Positions 32,338 to 43,200 of a stretch of DNA of 64,000 nucleotides are shown here, in pieces. The DNA comes from Pinus tabuliformis (taxonomy: Eukaryota; Streptophyta; Pinopsida; Pinales; Pinaceae). Position numbers and translations under genes: made by a program. The stretch lies in assembly GCA_031772625.1 (NCBI GenBank), contig CM062812.1:730892300-730956299 (forward strand), in the 5' to 3' direction. The first letter of the stretch is position 1. Each line of letters opens with the position of its first letter. A model generated the notes under the pieces. It worked only from the letters and a program-made list of their open reading frames with translations, made no database searches and was not told the DNA's origin.

Positions 32338-32529
32338 TTTATTTCAATTATTATGGCTAAGGAAACTCGAAAAGGCAATGGAAAAGGCTTTAGAAATGAA
32401 TGAGGCATTTATTGGCATTTATTTACGAAAATAAAGGAAATTAGGGGAAATGGAGGATGAAATGTACCAGGTTGCATTTGAGGAGGAAAATTAAGGAAAA
32501 TAATGGAAATTGAAGAAAATAGAGGCCTA
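32338..32529 (+). mobile_element. 3' LTR of LARD, second piece
   Basis: Resumes the LARD LTR after Ath (TTTAT duplication first) and aligns with about 3517-3708. It ends at GAGGCCT plus one base, where the TRG LTR begins, so the remaining 1.8 kb of this LTR are missing from the window. Confidence 0.75.
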
Positions 32530-32724
32530 CGTTGGCATTATGATACAGGTGTTGTCCTTGATGACATTGACATATACAATGGTAAGAAGATTGAAGAAAA
32601 AGAATGGTTTAAGAAGTATATGCTGGTTCACTTTTTCCAAACAGTATACACACACAGGTTAAAAGAAGAAAAGGAGAGTATACATATGCATGCATTTCCA
32701 CAGAAGGAAAAGCACGTATGGGAT

Positions 32725-32850
32725 GGAAAATCAAGGTTTTGTTTTGAGGTATTGGTTTAAGGTTTTGGTCTAACGTATTGGTCTAAGGTATTCATCTGAG
32801 GTTTTGGTTCGAGGTATTGGTATGAGGTTTTGGTTTGAGTTATTGACAAA
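32725..32850 (+). repeat. 12-13-bp minisatellite in TRG LTR
   Basis: Runs of GAGGTTTTGGTCT and GAGGTATTGGTTT alternate about nine times. The same repeat with a different unit count is at 36787-36870 in the 3' LTR. Confidence 0.75.
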
Positions 32851-33547
32851 GGATCTAATTATATAAGAAGGAGAAAATCAAAAGGCTAAGTGTGCAAGTA
32901 ATGAATATCATATGAAGAGTTAGATCAAAAGTAAAGGTGCATGTTATGTATTTCTGATTTTTTGCTTGAATTGAACTAAGGATGCACCTAAGTGGTTGAT
33001 GATGGTTGAGATCTAATGTGGATCAGGATCATAAGACCTAAAATGAATTATCATTATGTGGTTTGATCATGGATAGTCTACATCTCAATACTAATGCATG
33101 TTCTATTTTCTAAATGTTATGATATGGGTATGACTGAAGTTTGGAATAGTTGTGAAGTTTTATGTTAATATTTGCATATCTATACACTGGTTCACCTTGG
33201 TGAAGGTGCATATACATGCTAGTTTGGTTCTTCAAAGTAATGTATACTTTATGAGATATGATGTTTGAAGCTACAATTGATTATGGTTGTTGATTTAGAG
33301 TTCTAGGTTTTGATCTATGTTCTGGTGACAATGTTTTGAATGTTTAGATTGATTGATTGTGATTTTCTTCGGTGATGATGGGTTTTTAGTGATTGGTTGT
33401 GTTGTAGTGTTGATTTATTTTTGAGCTTCAGTGTTGCTGATGTGTCCAGTATGAAAAATCGATGAAATGTGGCCTTCATATTGTGTTGTTGTGTACCAGG
33501 AGTATACAATCTGAAAATTTATGGAACATTATCCTTGGAGGAAGAGA

Positions 33548-33812
33548 GAAGCTCATAGCCTTCTATAGGTCGTAGCCTATGTATTGGTAAACATATCAGC
33601 TAGTACAAGAGGTAGGCGATTGCAGCTCCCTTCTAGTAGCAACTGGAGAATGAGTGAAGGTAAGAGACTTCTGTAGGCCAGCGCCTACATACTAGTAAAC
33701 AGATCGGCTAGTACAAGAGCTATGGGGTTGTAACGAGAGAAGGTTGTAGCCTTCTACAGGTGGGTACCAACATACTAGTATGAGTCTGTGCTATTACAAG
33801 ATTGTAAATAGG
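33548..33812 (+). repeat. Three-unit repeat of about 100 bp in TRG 5' LTR
   Basis: Each unit has GCCTTCTATAGG, a variable GC-rich part, then CATACTAGTAAACA and CTAGTACAAGAG. Only the start of the first unit remains in the truncated 3' LTR. Confidence 0.65.
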
Positions 33813-34170
33813 TTTTTATTATATTAGAAGAAAACAAATATGACAACAACATGTGGTTTTTCTCCCACATTGGGTTTCCACCTTAAATCTTGGTGTTAAT
33901 GTGTGTTGCCTATGTGTGATGGTTTATTCTATTATTACTACACATGGATACTATTTAAATGGTTAATAAAGTACTGTTTAAATATTAACATATGATGAAT
34001 TAACTAAATCATAAGTTCATTGGAGATACGATGGTTTCCTTAAAGACAGTTGTATGCACACGTGAGTTCCCTTCATTGAAGTAGCGTATATAAATCTTAG
34101 CATGAAATCAAAAAGCTATTGATTTGATAAATACTAGTTCACCCCACCCCCAAGTATTATTCCCAACAAT

Positions 34171-34182
34171 TGGAATCAGAGA
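34171..34182 (+). promoter_or_regulatory. Primer-binding site of TRG
   Basis: TGGAATCAGAGA differs in two bases from the initiator-Met site and lies 2 bp after the LTR. Confidence 0.6.
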
Positions 34183-34194
34183 AGGTCCTTTGGC

Positions 34195-35433
34195 AGAAGC
34201 TTGATCGCTTGAAGGAGATCCGTAGAAACAATGAGAAAGAAGCTAAAGAAGAAAGAGCCTCAGAAGAATAAGACATCTGAAAGAAATAGTGATAGCAAGA
34301 GAGACAATTGGCCATTAAGAGGAAGCAAGTATTCATATTCAGAATCATCTCACATTGAAGAGAAATAAGCAAAAGAAGTATCAGGTACAACTTTTTGGTC
34401 TTCTGGTGATACTTCTCTCTCTTCATGCAATGGTGAATATATTGAAAGTGATAGTGAAAGAAATATAGAGGCAGAAGTTAAAATACTCATAGATAAAATT
34501 AGAGATCAACAAGATCTATTTAACAAAAGGGAGTGTGCCTTCAAAGAAGAAGTTACCAAATTGAAAGCTCAGTTGGAGGAAAGAAACAAAGTAAGGAAGC
34601 AGTACAAGGAAAAGGAAGATCAATGTCAAAAGTTGAAGGATGAAGTGACATCATTAAGAAATGAAGTAAATGAATAGAGTACAACAATCAAGAGACTTAA
34701 AGATAGATCCAGTTACTATGAAATCCTTGAAGTTGAGATCGTCTCTCTAAAAGAAGATCTTGAAAATCCAAATAAGTAGAATAAATAAGTACCTCAAGTA
34801 GATGAAGAACAAGAAAATGATCTCAAATTAAGGCAACAAGTGGAAGAAGGAAGAAAGACTGAATAAATCATGAAGAAGCAAAATATTGAAAAAGAGGAGC
34901 AATAACAGGTAGAGGTAAATATCCTAAGAGGTAAATTAGAGGAAAATGATAAACTTTCATGATTTCAATATAGTAATAAGATTTTGGATTATATTCTTAG
35001 TAGTGAAAGGTGTCTTGCCATCAAATATGGTCTTTGTTTTCATGAAACTATTAAAGGTGAATCTAACTCTCAAACTAAAGCAAGGAACTCTGATGCAAAA
35101 TATGAAATGCTCAACAAGGAGATAAGAGGTCAACCCCATCAACAACCAATGAAAGAAAGCATATGCAGAAGTAGAATGGTTCAAGCAAAATAACTGTCAC
35201 ACAAAAAGATCATCACCTTCTAGGTACTTTAATGTATATTGTTTTCTTGCAATATGTCTTGTCACAAAGCCATTGACTGCTATGGATGGAATATGAAACA
35301 TATAAGATGTTATGCTTGTAACAAGTTTGGGCATGTAGCAAAAGAATGCAAGAGCGAATTTCATCCAAGATACCAAAAGGAGAAAACTTCATCACACTCC
35401 AAGGTATGGAAGAAGAAGGAAGTACAATCATAA
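34195..35433 (+). pseudogene. gag: TRG gag remnant with CCHC zinc knuckle
   Basis: A long, Lys/Glu-rich coiled-coil segment (text such as KLKAQLEERNKV and CQKLKDEVTSLRNEV) is read with about ten stops from 34200 to 34960. Then comes a phrase KILDYILSSERC, typical of copia gag C-termini, and finally a zinc knuckle CYACNKFGHVAKEC (C-X2-C-X4-H-X4-C) at 35308-35349 in the open piece 35239-35433. A decayed second knuckle precedes it. No pol follows. It would bind element RNA in particles supplied by a helper element. Confidence 0.7.
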
Positions 35434-36568
35434 AGATGTGGCATAGCTCAGTATACAGACATAACAGACTTAGGGGGAGTTGAAAGTGTCAGACTTGAGA
35501 ATTCCAATTCTCATATGCAGTTATCATGAATACGAGTCATGTATATACACGAGTTAGAAGTTGCACAATTGCGTATATGTAGTTTTGTTGAAGAAGCATT
35601 GAGACAGACTTGGGAAAAGGGGTATGATATGGTTCAATCAATTATCAATTCTCTTTTCTATTATGATTTATGATGATTACAGTCTGTTAATGATATGTAG
35701 AAATGATTTTTTCCCTCATAAGTTGATAAATAAATTAATCAATAACTAGTTGATGATGATGCCTTGATGATTCTTACTGACAAATGAAATCATCATATCT
35801 GACAGTGAATAGTTAGCACAGGTTCAGGGGGAGCATATGCTTCTTATACTAAGTTTTTGGCATTATATTATAAGACCTTGGTACATAATAATGTTTTTGG
35901 TGCTGAAGACAGAGGTGGCTTATGATGAAATCGCAGATGATCCACATAGTTGTTTCTGATTCAGTTGACTCTTTTGATTAAGGACATATACAGGTTGTTG
36001 ATATTGATGCTGCTAACATATTCTTATGGTACAGATCATATATAGTGTATGATAATTGTTGATGCCTATCGTGGCCTTGTTTAGATTGTTGGTCCTTGTT
36101 TTAAATGTCATATATATCTTTTGATGTAAAGGTCATGAAAATACCTATGATGTAATTTGTAACCCCTCTATGCATGGGAAGGATGATGTAATAATTGCTA
36201 TATTTCAGTCATGTATATCCCCACTTGGTTGGGTAGATGAGTCAAATTTGGTATATTCCTGCTTGGTTGGGAGATTGATGAATGTATGAGTCATTGGTGA
36301 TAAGAAGGTCATACTCACATAGTTGAGATATAGAGTAACGTATTCTTTTGGAAAATATTTTTCCAGACTCTTCATGTGCTCAGGGGTAGTGCATCTTAGC
36401 ATGTACAAAGGGGGAGTTTTCAACATAGTGTATCTCAAAGGGGGAGAATATCTTTGTCTACCCTTTTCCATTGATGTCAAAGGGGGAGAGCATCTTGGTG
36501 TTGTTTGATATATCTATCCGGTTCTAACGCTTGACATAATAAACACCAATATGGTCGTCATCAAGTCC
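35434..36568 (+). mobile_element. TRG non-coding 3' region with repeated purine motifs
   Basis: No ORF with a motif. GGGGGAG-type purine motifs occur at 35472, 35826, 36407, 36437 and 36479 before the presumed priming tract at 36569. The last four are within 170 bp. Confidence 0.55.
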
Positions 36569-36580
36569 GAAGAGGGAGAT
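36569..36580 (+). promoter_or_regulatory. Polypurine tract of TRG
   Basis: GAAGAGGGAGAT lies immediately before TGTTGGTATT, the 3' LTR start. Confidence 0.65.
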
Positions 36581-37620
36581 TGTTGGTATTATGATACAGG
36601 TGTTTTCCTTGATGGAAACTCACATATATGCTGGTTTAAGAAGATTCAAGAAAGAGAATGGTTTAAGAAGTATACACTAGTTCACTTTGTCCAAACAACG
36701 TACACACACAGGTTAACAGAACAAAGGGAGCATATACGTATGCACACACTTTCACAGAAGGAAAAGCACATATGGAATGGGAAATAAAGGTTCTGGTCTG
36801 AGGTATTGGTTCGAGCTTTTGGTCCAAGGATTTGGTCAAAGGTATTGGTCTGAGGTTTTGGTCTGAGGTATTGAAAAAGGATCTAAGTATATAAGAAGGA
36901 GAAAATCAAGATGCTAAGTGTGCAAGTAATGAATATCTTATGAAGAGTTAGATCAAAAGAAAATGTGCATGTTATGGGTTTGTGATGCTTTGATTGATTT
37001 GAACTAACGGTGCACCTAAGTGGTTGATGATGGATGAGATGTAATGATGGATTAGGATCATAAGACCTGAAATGAATTATCATTATGTGGTCTGATCATG
37101 GATACTCTAGATCTGAATACTAACACATGTTTTATTTTGTAAATGTTATGATCTCGATATGACTGATGTCTGGAATAGTTCTGAAGTTTTAAGTTAGTAT
37201 TTACAGATCTATAGGCTGGTTCACCTTGGTGAAGGTGTGTATACATGCTGGTTTAGTTGTTCGAAGTAGTGTATACATTATGAGATATGAGGTTTGAAGT
37301 TGCAGTTGGTTCTGGTTGTTGGTGCAGAGTTCTAGGTTCTGTTGTGTGTTTTGGTGACTATGTTTACGTGAAAGTGTTTTGAATGTTCAAATTAATTGAT
37401 TGTGATTTTCTTCAACGATGATGGGTTCTTAATGATTGGTTGTATTGTAGTGGTGATTGAATTTGAGCTTCAATCTTGTTGATGGCTCCAATATTAAAAT
37501 TGGATGAAACATGGCCTTCATATTTTTTTTGTGTACCAGGAGTATCCAATCTAAAAATTTATGAAACGTGGTCCCTGGAGGAAGAGAGAAGGTTGTAGCC
37601 TTCTATAGGCTGGCACCTAT
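36581..37620 (+). mobile_element. 3' LTR of TRG, truncated
   Basis: Aligns with 32530-33580 and then stops abruptly at GGCACCTAT. The following 600 bp of the 5' LTR are absent downstream. Confidence 0.75.
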
Positions 37621-40298
37621 TAGGCCTTATACCAATATGTGTCATATGTCATGATTGACTTGATGAGCTATGTAATATGTTCATACCTTTTTTTTTGTTC
37701 CATAGGTTTTCCATATTTTCAAAAAAATCAAAAAATTTAAAAAATGTAAAGAGGGTACAACCTAAAAGAAAAATCAAAGGATAAAAAGAATAAAAATGGT
37801 CAAAAAAATTAAAGAAAATGAACCCCAACAAAAGAAAGACCAAGAAAGTGTGCAAGTCTAAATGCCACTACGTTTTCACTTTGTGTAATAAACAATTGTG
37901 TGCAGCTTGTCATTTGTGCCACAATTCATAAATAGTCAAATAGTTTAAACTTGGCTAGTTCATATTTCAATTTCATGTTGTAGAAATAGAGAATAAATAT
38001 CTAATCAAACAGTGTAATATTGGTAGATAAGTAGATAGGTAGAGTGAAAAGGGAGCTCAACAGTTTAATCTGAGCCCTTGGATGTAATAAGTGTAGACTT
38101 AGATAGGCTTTGCCATGAAAAAGAAAAGAAAAATTTGATAAGGGTTTGCCACTCTAAGTGCACCCAAATAAAGAAGTAAAAATTCTAGATAAAGTGGGTA
38201 GGCTAGGTAGATGGTGGTTGCAGAATAATATATAATGGATGATGAATCTAAATGTGTTAATCTCTTACTTTCATCACAAGGTCAAGGCATACATTATATT
38301 GAAAACATCTCAAGCAAAGTCAGGAACTGTTCTGCTGTCGGAAAACCTGCAAGCAAGTATAGATACATATACATAGACTGAGATCTCTTTCAAATGATAC
38401 ATGAATCGTGGCATGGATGCAGCCACCCAGAGAATGATCACATAGATGGATCTAGGTATGGGCACATCCATCAGTCAAAGAGGATCATAATGAAACAAAG
38501 GTATGGTCACAGCCATCCAATAATGAGAAGGATCACATATTTTAACTTATTGTCTAGTTGTAGCCAACCATCTGAAAGGGACATGTATATCAATATAACC
38601 ATGTCACATCACTTCACAACCTGGACTTTTGTTATCTGAGTCCAGGGTCTTACGCTCTAACACAGCCTGATCAAAGTACAATTCTAACATGTGAATAGAT
38701 GTGTTGACATCGAACATGCTAGAAAGTCGCTTGATTACCAATCAATGATTTAAAATGTTAACAAGCGCAAGAGAAACCACCAATAATGACAATGGTCCTC
38801 AAGGTAATATCAACACAATTTATAGAATGTGAATAGAGGAACTGAAGTCAAATACCCGTGAATTCACTCAATCGAAATCCAATGAAGTGAACTTGTCGTC
38901 GAGTGTAAAGAACTTGCCATTAGGGCGTGCAAGATTTAAGGTACTAGAAGGGATTCTCTTCATCAACTTCTTAGATAATGAGTTGAATTCGATGGAAAGA
39001 GACCATGTCAAAGGAGGGCCATAATGTACCCCATATCATCAACACAAGGGAAAAGGAGGCAAAATGATTTTGGATGATACAGAGAATCAGAGGTAAGTGT
39101 AACTATAGAAGGACAACTCTTGAACATATCAGTGACACAACTGGAAGTTTGGTAGCTTCTGGATCCATGGGATTGGTGGTCATGATGACATGGGAGAGAT
39201 CAAATGGAAGGAAAATATGAATGGCCTAAGCACAGGAAGGTCAACGATTCAAAGGAGGATGTCCCAACCCAACTCGAAGCAAAGAGTGTCATGTTCAGGA
39301 GTGAGTTGCCGACACAATTGATAGATTTCCAAATTTTCCCCCAAAATTTCTTGCAGGTACCCCAATTATTTTTTAATCACAAGCTTGAAGGGGATATCAT
39401 GTGCTTGCACTATAAGTTCATCCTTCAGATGAATCTGACCTAGTAAGTTTAACGAGCTATAGGAAGGAGAAGCTCATGTTTGTCATGGTGACGAATACGA
39501 TGTCATTTAATAGTTTAACGAGTTCGGAAAAGGTGTAACTCAGTATATTTTTCATGTTCATAGAGTTTGAAAAAGACACATAAAAGAAAAATCCACATGG
39601 TCCCATTTCATATGTTGTGTCTATCATGCCCGAAAAGGTAGAAAAGAATACTTGAGAGAACCGCTTGATCATTTCAGTCAAGGAGTGCCTTTTTCGTAAA
39701 TAGTACCTCCCAGCCTGAGAAATGGGTAAAATTATACTAGGCGAATGGCGTTTCGCATCCATTAATGAGCTCAAAACAACAAGGGCTCGATGACTTTTTT
39801 GGTTTTAAAGGGTCGAAAAGCAGTTGAAAGCAGACCCCCCATTTTATTTTCTTTTATGAATCAAAAGGGAAAAACACTCGGCAATATTTTCATATGATTT
39901 TAACGAGTCAAGAAAAGAGCTGAAATGTTACTCATCATCATCGTCAAACATCCATCACCTGTTGCTATGCAAGTAAGGTAAAGTGTATTACTGAGCTCTT
40001 GAGGCAAAATAGGTCAAAATATTTACAAAAACCCTGATATTTTCATGAAAAAATGAATGAAAAGGGGGAAAGTAAATATATTTTTACCATTTACCATTTT
40101 ACCTCTTTCTGTGAAGACTTTTAACTCACTTTTGTCCTAATTGTTCCAAAGAATATTGTAGGATATTTGGGAGGTCAATCGGGGAGCCACTGTGTTCCAG
40201 GTAACAACCAAAGCCTTGAGCTCCATTTTCATGTTCTTTATTTATGCTTTTAACCATTTTTTTTTGTTTTCTGAGGAGGTTTTTGAAAAACATTTTTG
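37621..40298. other. Unassigned repeat-like DNA
   Basis: It starts at the break of the TRG LTR. A homopurine/A-rich stretch (37690-37850) resembles the leader of Tat elements. At 38400-38600 a phrase like CACAGCCATCCAATAATGAGA recurs loosely. No coding motif found on either strand; origin unresolved. Confidence 0.4.
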
Positions 40299-40345
40299 CC
40301 CTCGGTTGGCATGATTTCTAGACACGGAATCGTGCCAGCCGAGGG
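40299..40345. other. Inverted repeat, 19-bp arms
   Basis: CCCTCGGTTGGCATGATTT and GAATCGTGCCAGCCGAGGG pair across a 9-base loop; two of the three non-matching positions would be G-U wobbles in RNA read from the minus strand's complement. Possible hairpin in an element transcript; short for a plant microRNA precursor. Confidence 0.55.
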
Positions 40346-40529
40346 TGATTAACATAGCCATCCATGCCAATTAGCGCAAATATTTTCAAAACAGGAGCAT
40401 TGGTGTCATGGATAGAGAAAAATGCTATTCTCTCAAAAATTGATTGTTTAAACTTAAATTTTATGGGCCAAGGATGATTATTGACTCAAATTAATGGCTT
40501 TTGCAGGAAAGAATCGTTGAGAATGGTGG

Positions 40530-41140
40530 ACTGGGAAGAATAGTAATATGAGGATGTTGATACCCAGGCAATGAATGAACCAAATTTCCTGGAACCTTTG
40601 AGGGCTTGCAGGCTCCTACAATTCTTTCCTATGCCAGGGATGCAGGGCCAACCCGATTTGCTTCGGTACCTGATTAGTATTCAAGACATTAATTGAGAGA
40701 TTTTTGCATTAGAGACCTGGAGCTCGAGTTGGAAACTTTAGATATATATTTCATTAGTGGATTGTCCCGTATAGGGGAACTAGTGAACTTGTATGGGTCA
40801 CGACTAATTGGGGCAAGCATATCTTCCTTGCTTGCCGAACACTGCCATGAGGCCATGAAATCCAAGAGTGGGAAGATAGAGATTTCCAGTGTTTAGGATC
40901 TGACACTAAGGGTGCTTCTATTGACTATCAATAGAGTGGCAAGGTCCCAGATGGAACATGAGACTAACAAGTCGAAGTTCCTTTATGCTATTGACTGCAC
41001 AGCTCCTACGATCTTCAACTGGGCAGAGGCCATGAAGATGAACATCAAGTGCCAGCTATCGAAAGCTGAGGTGGGGAATCTGAATAAATTTTTCTTTGGA
41101 TCTGTACTTGTTACCTTCTTCCTGGAATGAGTACAATTTT
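40530..41140 (+). pseudogene. Decayed accessory ORF, plant-mobile-domain-like
   Basis: Pieces at 40693-40896 and 40912-41130 lie in one frame (separated by one TAG and four codons), and an upstream piece (40545-40690) continues in a shifted frame. Text such as LETLDIYFISGLSRIGELV, LLAEHCHEAMKSKSGKIEI and ISIQDIN resembles the plant-mobile-domain ORFs carried by large plant retrotransposons and MULEs, from memory. It is not linked to any recognisable pol nearby, so its parent element is unknown. Confidence 0.45.
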
Positions 41141-43200
41141 TCCAGTATCATCTGACTGAGGTAGGTCTTCCTATGCCATGCGATCCGCGGATGGCCAACT
41201 AGAGTCATTTGATGCCGAGCATCACTCAGGGTCAGCATAGGTCATACTAACCTACATTCTTTTCATGGCTACAATGATAGAAAATCATCATGGAGGACTG
41301 ACCATATAGTGGCACTAAGTTTCATGGAGATCTAGATATGCCCCTACGAGATGGAGAGGACTTCAATGGTGAAGGTAAAAAGTCAAATTTTTAATTTTGA
41401 GATTTTTAGTTGTTTTTCATATATATGTGCTTATAACATTTCTCTCATTAATGCAAATGTTCGACCAAAGCGGCTTGCTGGGATGTCCAAAATAGCTAGG
41501 TGCATCCCCTGCCCCATTGGTGTTGTCACCCCTTATCAGGAAGGGAGTGACAACGAGGAGGAGATCGCAAGGAATCCTGGAGGTTAACTCGTGGTATCCC
41601 AAAGTATGCTCGAGTAGGATACATTCCTCATCAATACCAGAGGCATGTAGTGGGAGTCTCGGATTGGATGCACCAATTTCTAACTCATGTTGCATGAGCC
41701 ATATCACGCTACCATGATCACCATGCTTATTAGTTCCTAGGTCCGTCATGTTAGTGTTGGTATCATCATCCCTCCGTCAGTGATCAAACTCTCTTGTTGC
41801 GTTGCATGTTTGGCGTCTCATCCAATCAGTTTCATTCCATTAGGATCATGGAGCATCTGATGGTAGTGGCTTATTATACATTTTCCCTCATGTTTTTCAC
41901 CTGCTAGCCCATTTTCATTCATCTAGATCATCTACAGTCAATTTTTGTCTTTAAATCTGCAAAATTCCTTTTTAGGGTTTTAGGTCTCATTAGGTCTAGG
42001 TTTTCATCAATAGGGTATTCAAAATTCTCAACAACAGTCAACAGGCACAAGAGGAGATCAAATAAATTTCCAGCAACAATAATTTCCATAATCGCAAGCT
42101 GAGTGATTGATTTTTCCTCAAAACCCTATTTTAAGGAAAAAAAGAGTTTTTATGTTTTTATGTACAAATTTGATGTAATTTCATTTTTTCCATATGTAAT
42201 AACTTCAGAGGCAACCCTGGTCACCTTGCCAAGCTTCAGCAACTCCATCACCTACAAGGCAAACAAAAAGTCAAAGCATTCAGTTCATCAAAGGCAAAAA
42301 TAAAGCAAACTGCCCAAAAACAGAATTTTAAAAGCAAGTCAAAGGCAAACATTACAAAGTGGGTTTTTATAAGTGGAAAATTAAAATCCTATGTATATAA
42401 ACCATTTTTCATGTTTAAAGAGTTCATTTTTATCCAAGGGAGAAAGAGTGAGCAATTGGAAAGTTGAGTTGAAGAAAAGGAGGCAAAAAATTGTAGCTAG
42501 TTTGATATTTCAGTGGCGGGGCGCACTGGGTCATGGGCGCAGTGCATTGAAAGAGCACGATGCATTGGGTAGCACTCTGCAGTGTAAAATTTCAATGGGC
42601 GTGACATATTTAGAGGGCACAGTGCACAGGTTTACAAGCCCGATTTCACCCATAACCTCCTCCAAAACTGGAAAATTTTCTAAATCCTCACTGGTTCAAG
42701 TAAGTTAACATTTCTCCCATGACCAGTGAATGAGTTATCTTGGTGCTTATGTTGATTTAATGGGAAAAAATCAAAACCCTACCTCCATGCATTTTTTGAC
42801 AAAAAAAATTGCATAGGGTTTATAAATTGTATTTCTGGATGCCAATTCCACTCCTAGCCATTTCTCACTCCCTCACTCCTTCATTCCCTCATTCATTTTA
42901 TCTCTCTCTTTACATTCTCATCTACCCATTCCCTAATCCCCATATCCCTAAATTCACTAATCCTAAATCTCTAAATCCCACTATCCCAAACCCTAGTTAA
43001 ATATTCCTAAACCCTAATTACTGTCCCAAAGGCTAAATACTATTCCCTAAACCGTTCTATTCCCCAAAAAACCTCTCAGCAACATTCCCAAACCCCTCAT
43101 ACACATTCCCTCCACAGCCCTTCATACATCCACATCTTTGCTAGAAAAAACCTAAAGACACCATAAAATCTCTTCATACTCATCTAAGAAAACTCAAACA
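41141..43200. other. Unassigned repeat-like DNA
   Basis: Further in-frame text may continue the accessory ORF to about 41250. The rest has only short ORFs. From 42510 to 42630 a GC-rich stretch with GCGCACTGGG/GTGCATTG words resembles LTR regulatory parts, but no partner copy was found. From 42840 to 43130 the plus strand is C/T-rich with recurrent CCCTAA-like words (CCTAATCCC, AAACCCTAG), degenerate rather than a true telomere array. Confidence 0.4.

Larger units (their letters stand above)
3413..32529 (+). mobile_element. LARD: large non-autonomous LTR element, split by later insertions
   Basis: Its extent is defined by a 5' LTR (3413-5485), a primer site (5489-5500), a polypurine tract (about 17184-17198) and the start of a 3' LTR (17199-17303, resuming at 32343-32529 beyond Ath). 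After subtracting Gyp-B, FB and Ath, the internal region is only about 5.3 kb, and I found no gag, protease, reverse transcriptase or integrase motif in it. Long LTRs with a non-coding interior are the hallmarks of a large retrotransposon derivative. The 5' and 3' LTR pieces look only about 85% alike, so the element is old. The downstream end is missing because TRG starts at 32530. The alternative is an autonomous element whose coding region has decayed beyond recognition. Confidence 0.6.
32530..34168 (+). mobile_element. 5' LTR of TRG
   Basis: Begins CGTTGGCATTATGATACAGG (TGTTGG in the 3' copy, first T mutated to C) and ends CCCAACA. It contains a 12-13-bp minisatellite and a three-unit larger repeat. 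1639 bp, in the copia SIRE size range. Confidence 0.75.
32530..37620 (+). mobile_element. TRG: gag-only copia-type element (TR-GAG-like)
   Basis: LTRs at 32530-34168 and 36581-37620 bracket just 2.4 kb. That interior has a primer site, a gag remnant with zinc knuckle, several AAAGGGGGAG purine motifs and a polypurine tract, but no protease, integrase or RT. This fits the terminal-repeat-with-gag class of non-autonomous elements, here probably derived from a SIRE/Maximus-like copia family. LTRs are about 83% alike by eye; the 3' LTR lacks its last 600 bp, so no target duplication can be confirmed. Confidence 0.7.

Noticed and set aside
42880-43130. Telomere-like CCCTAAA words
   Set aside because: Scattered and irregular; no tandem array, so not an interstitial telomere.
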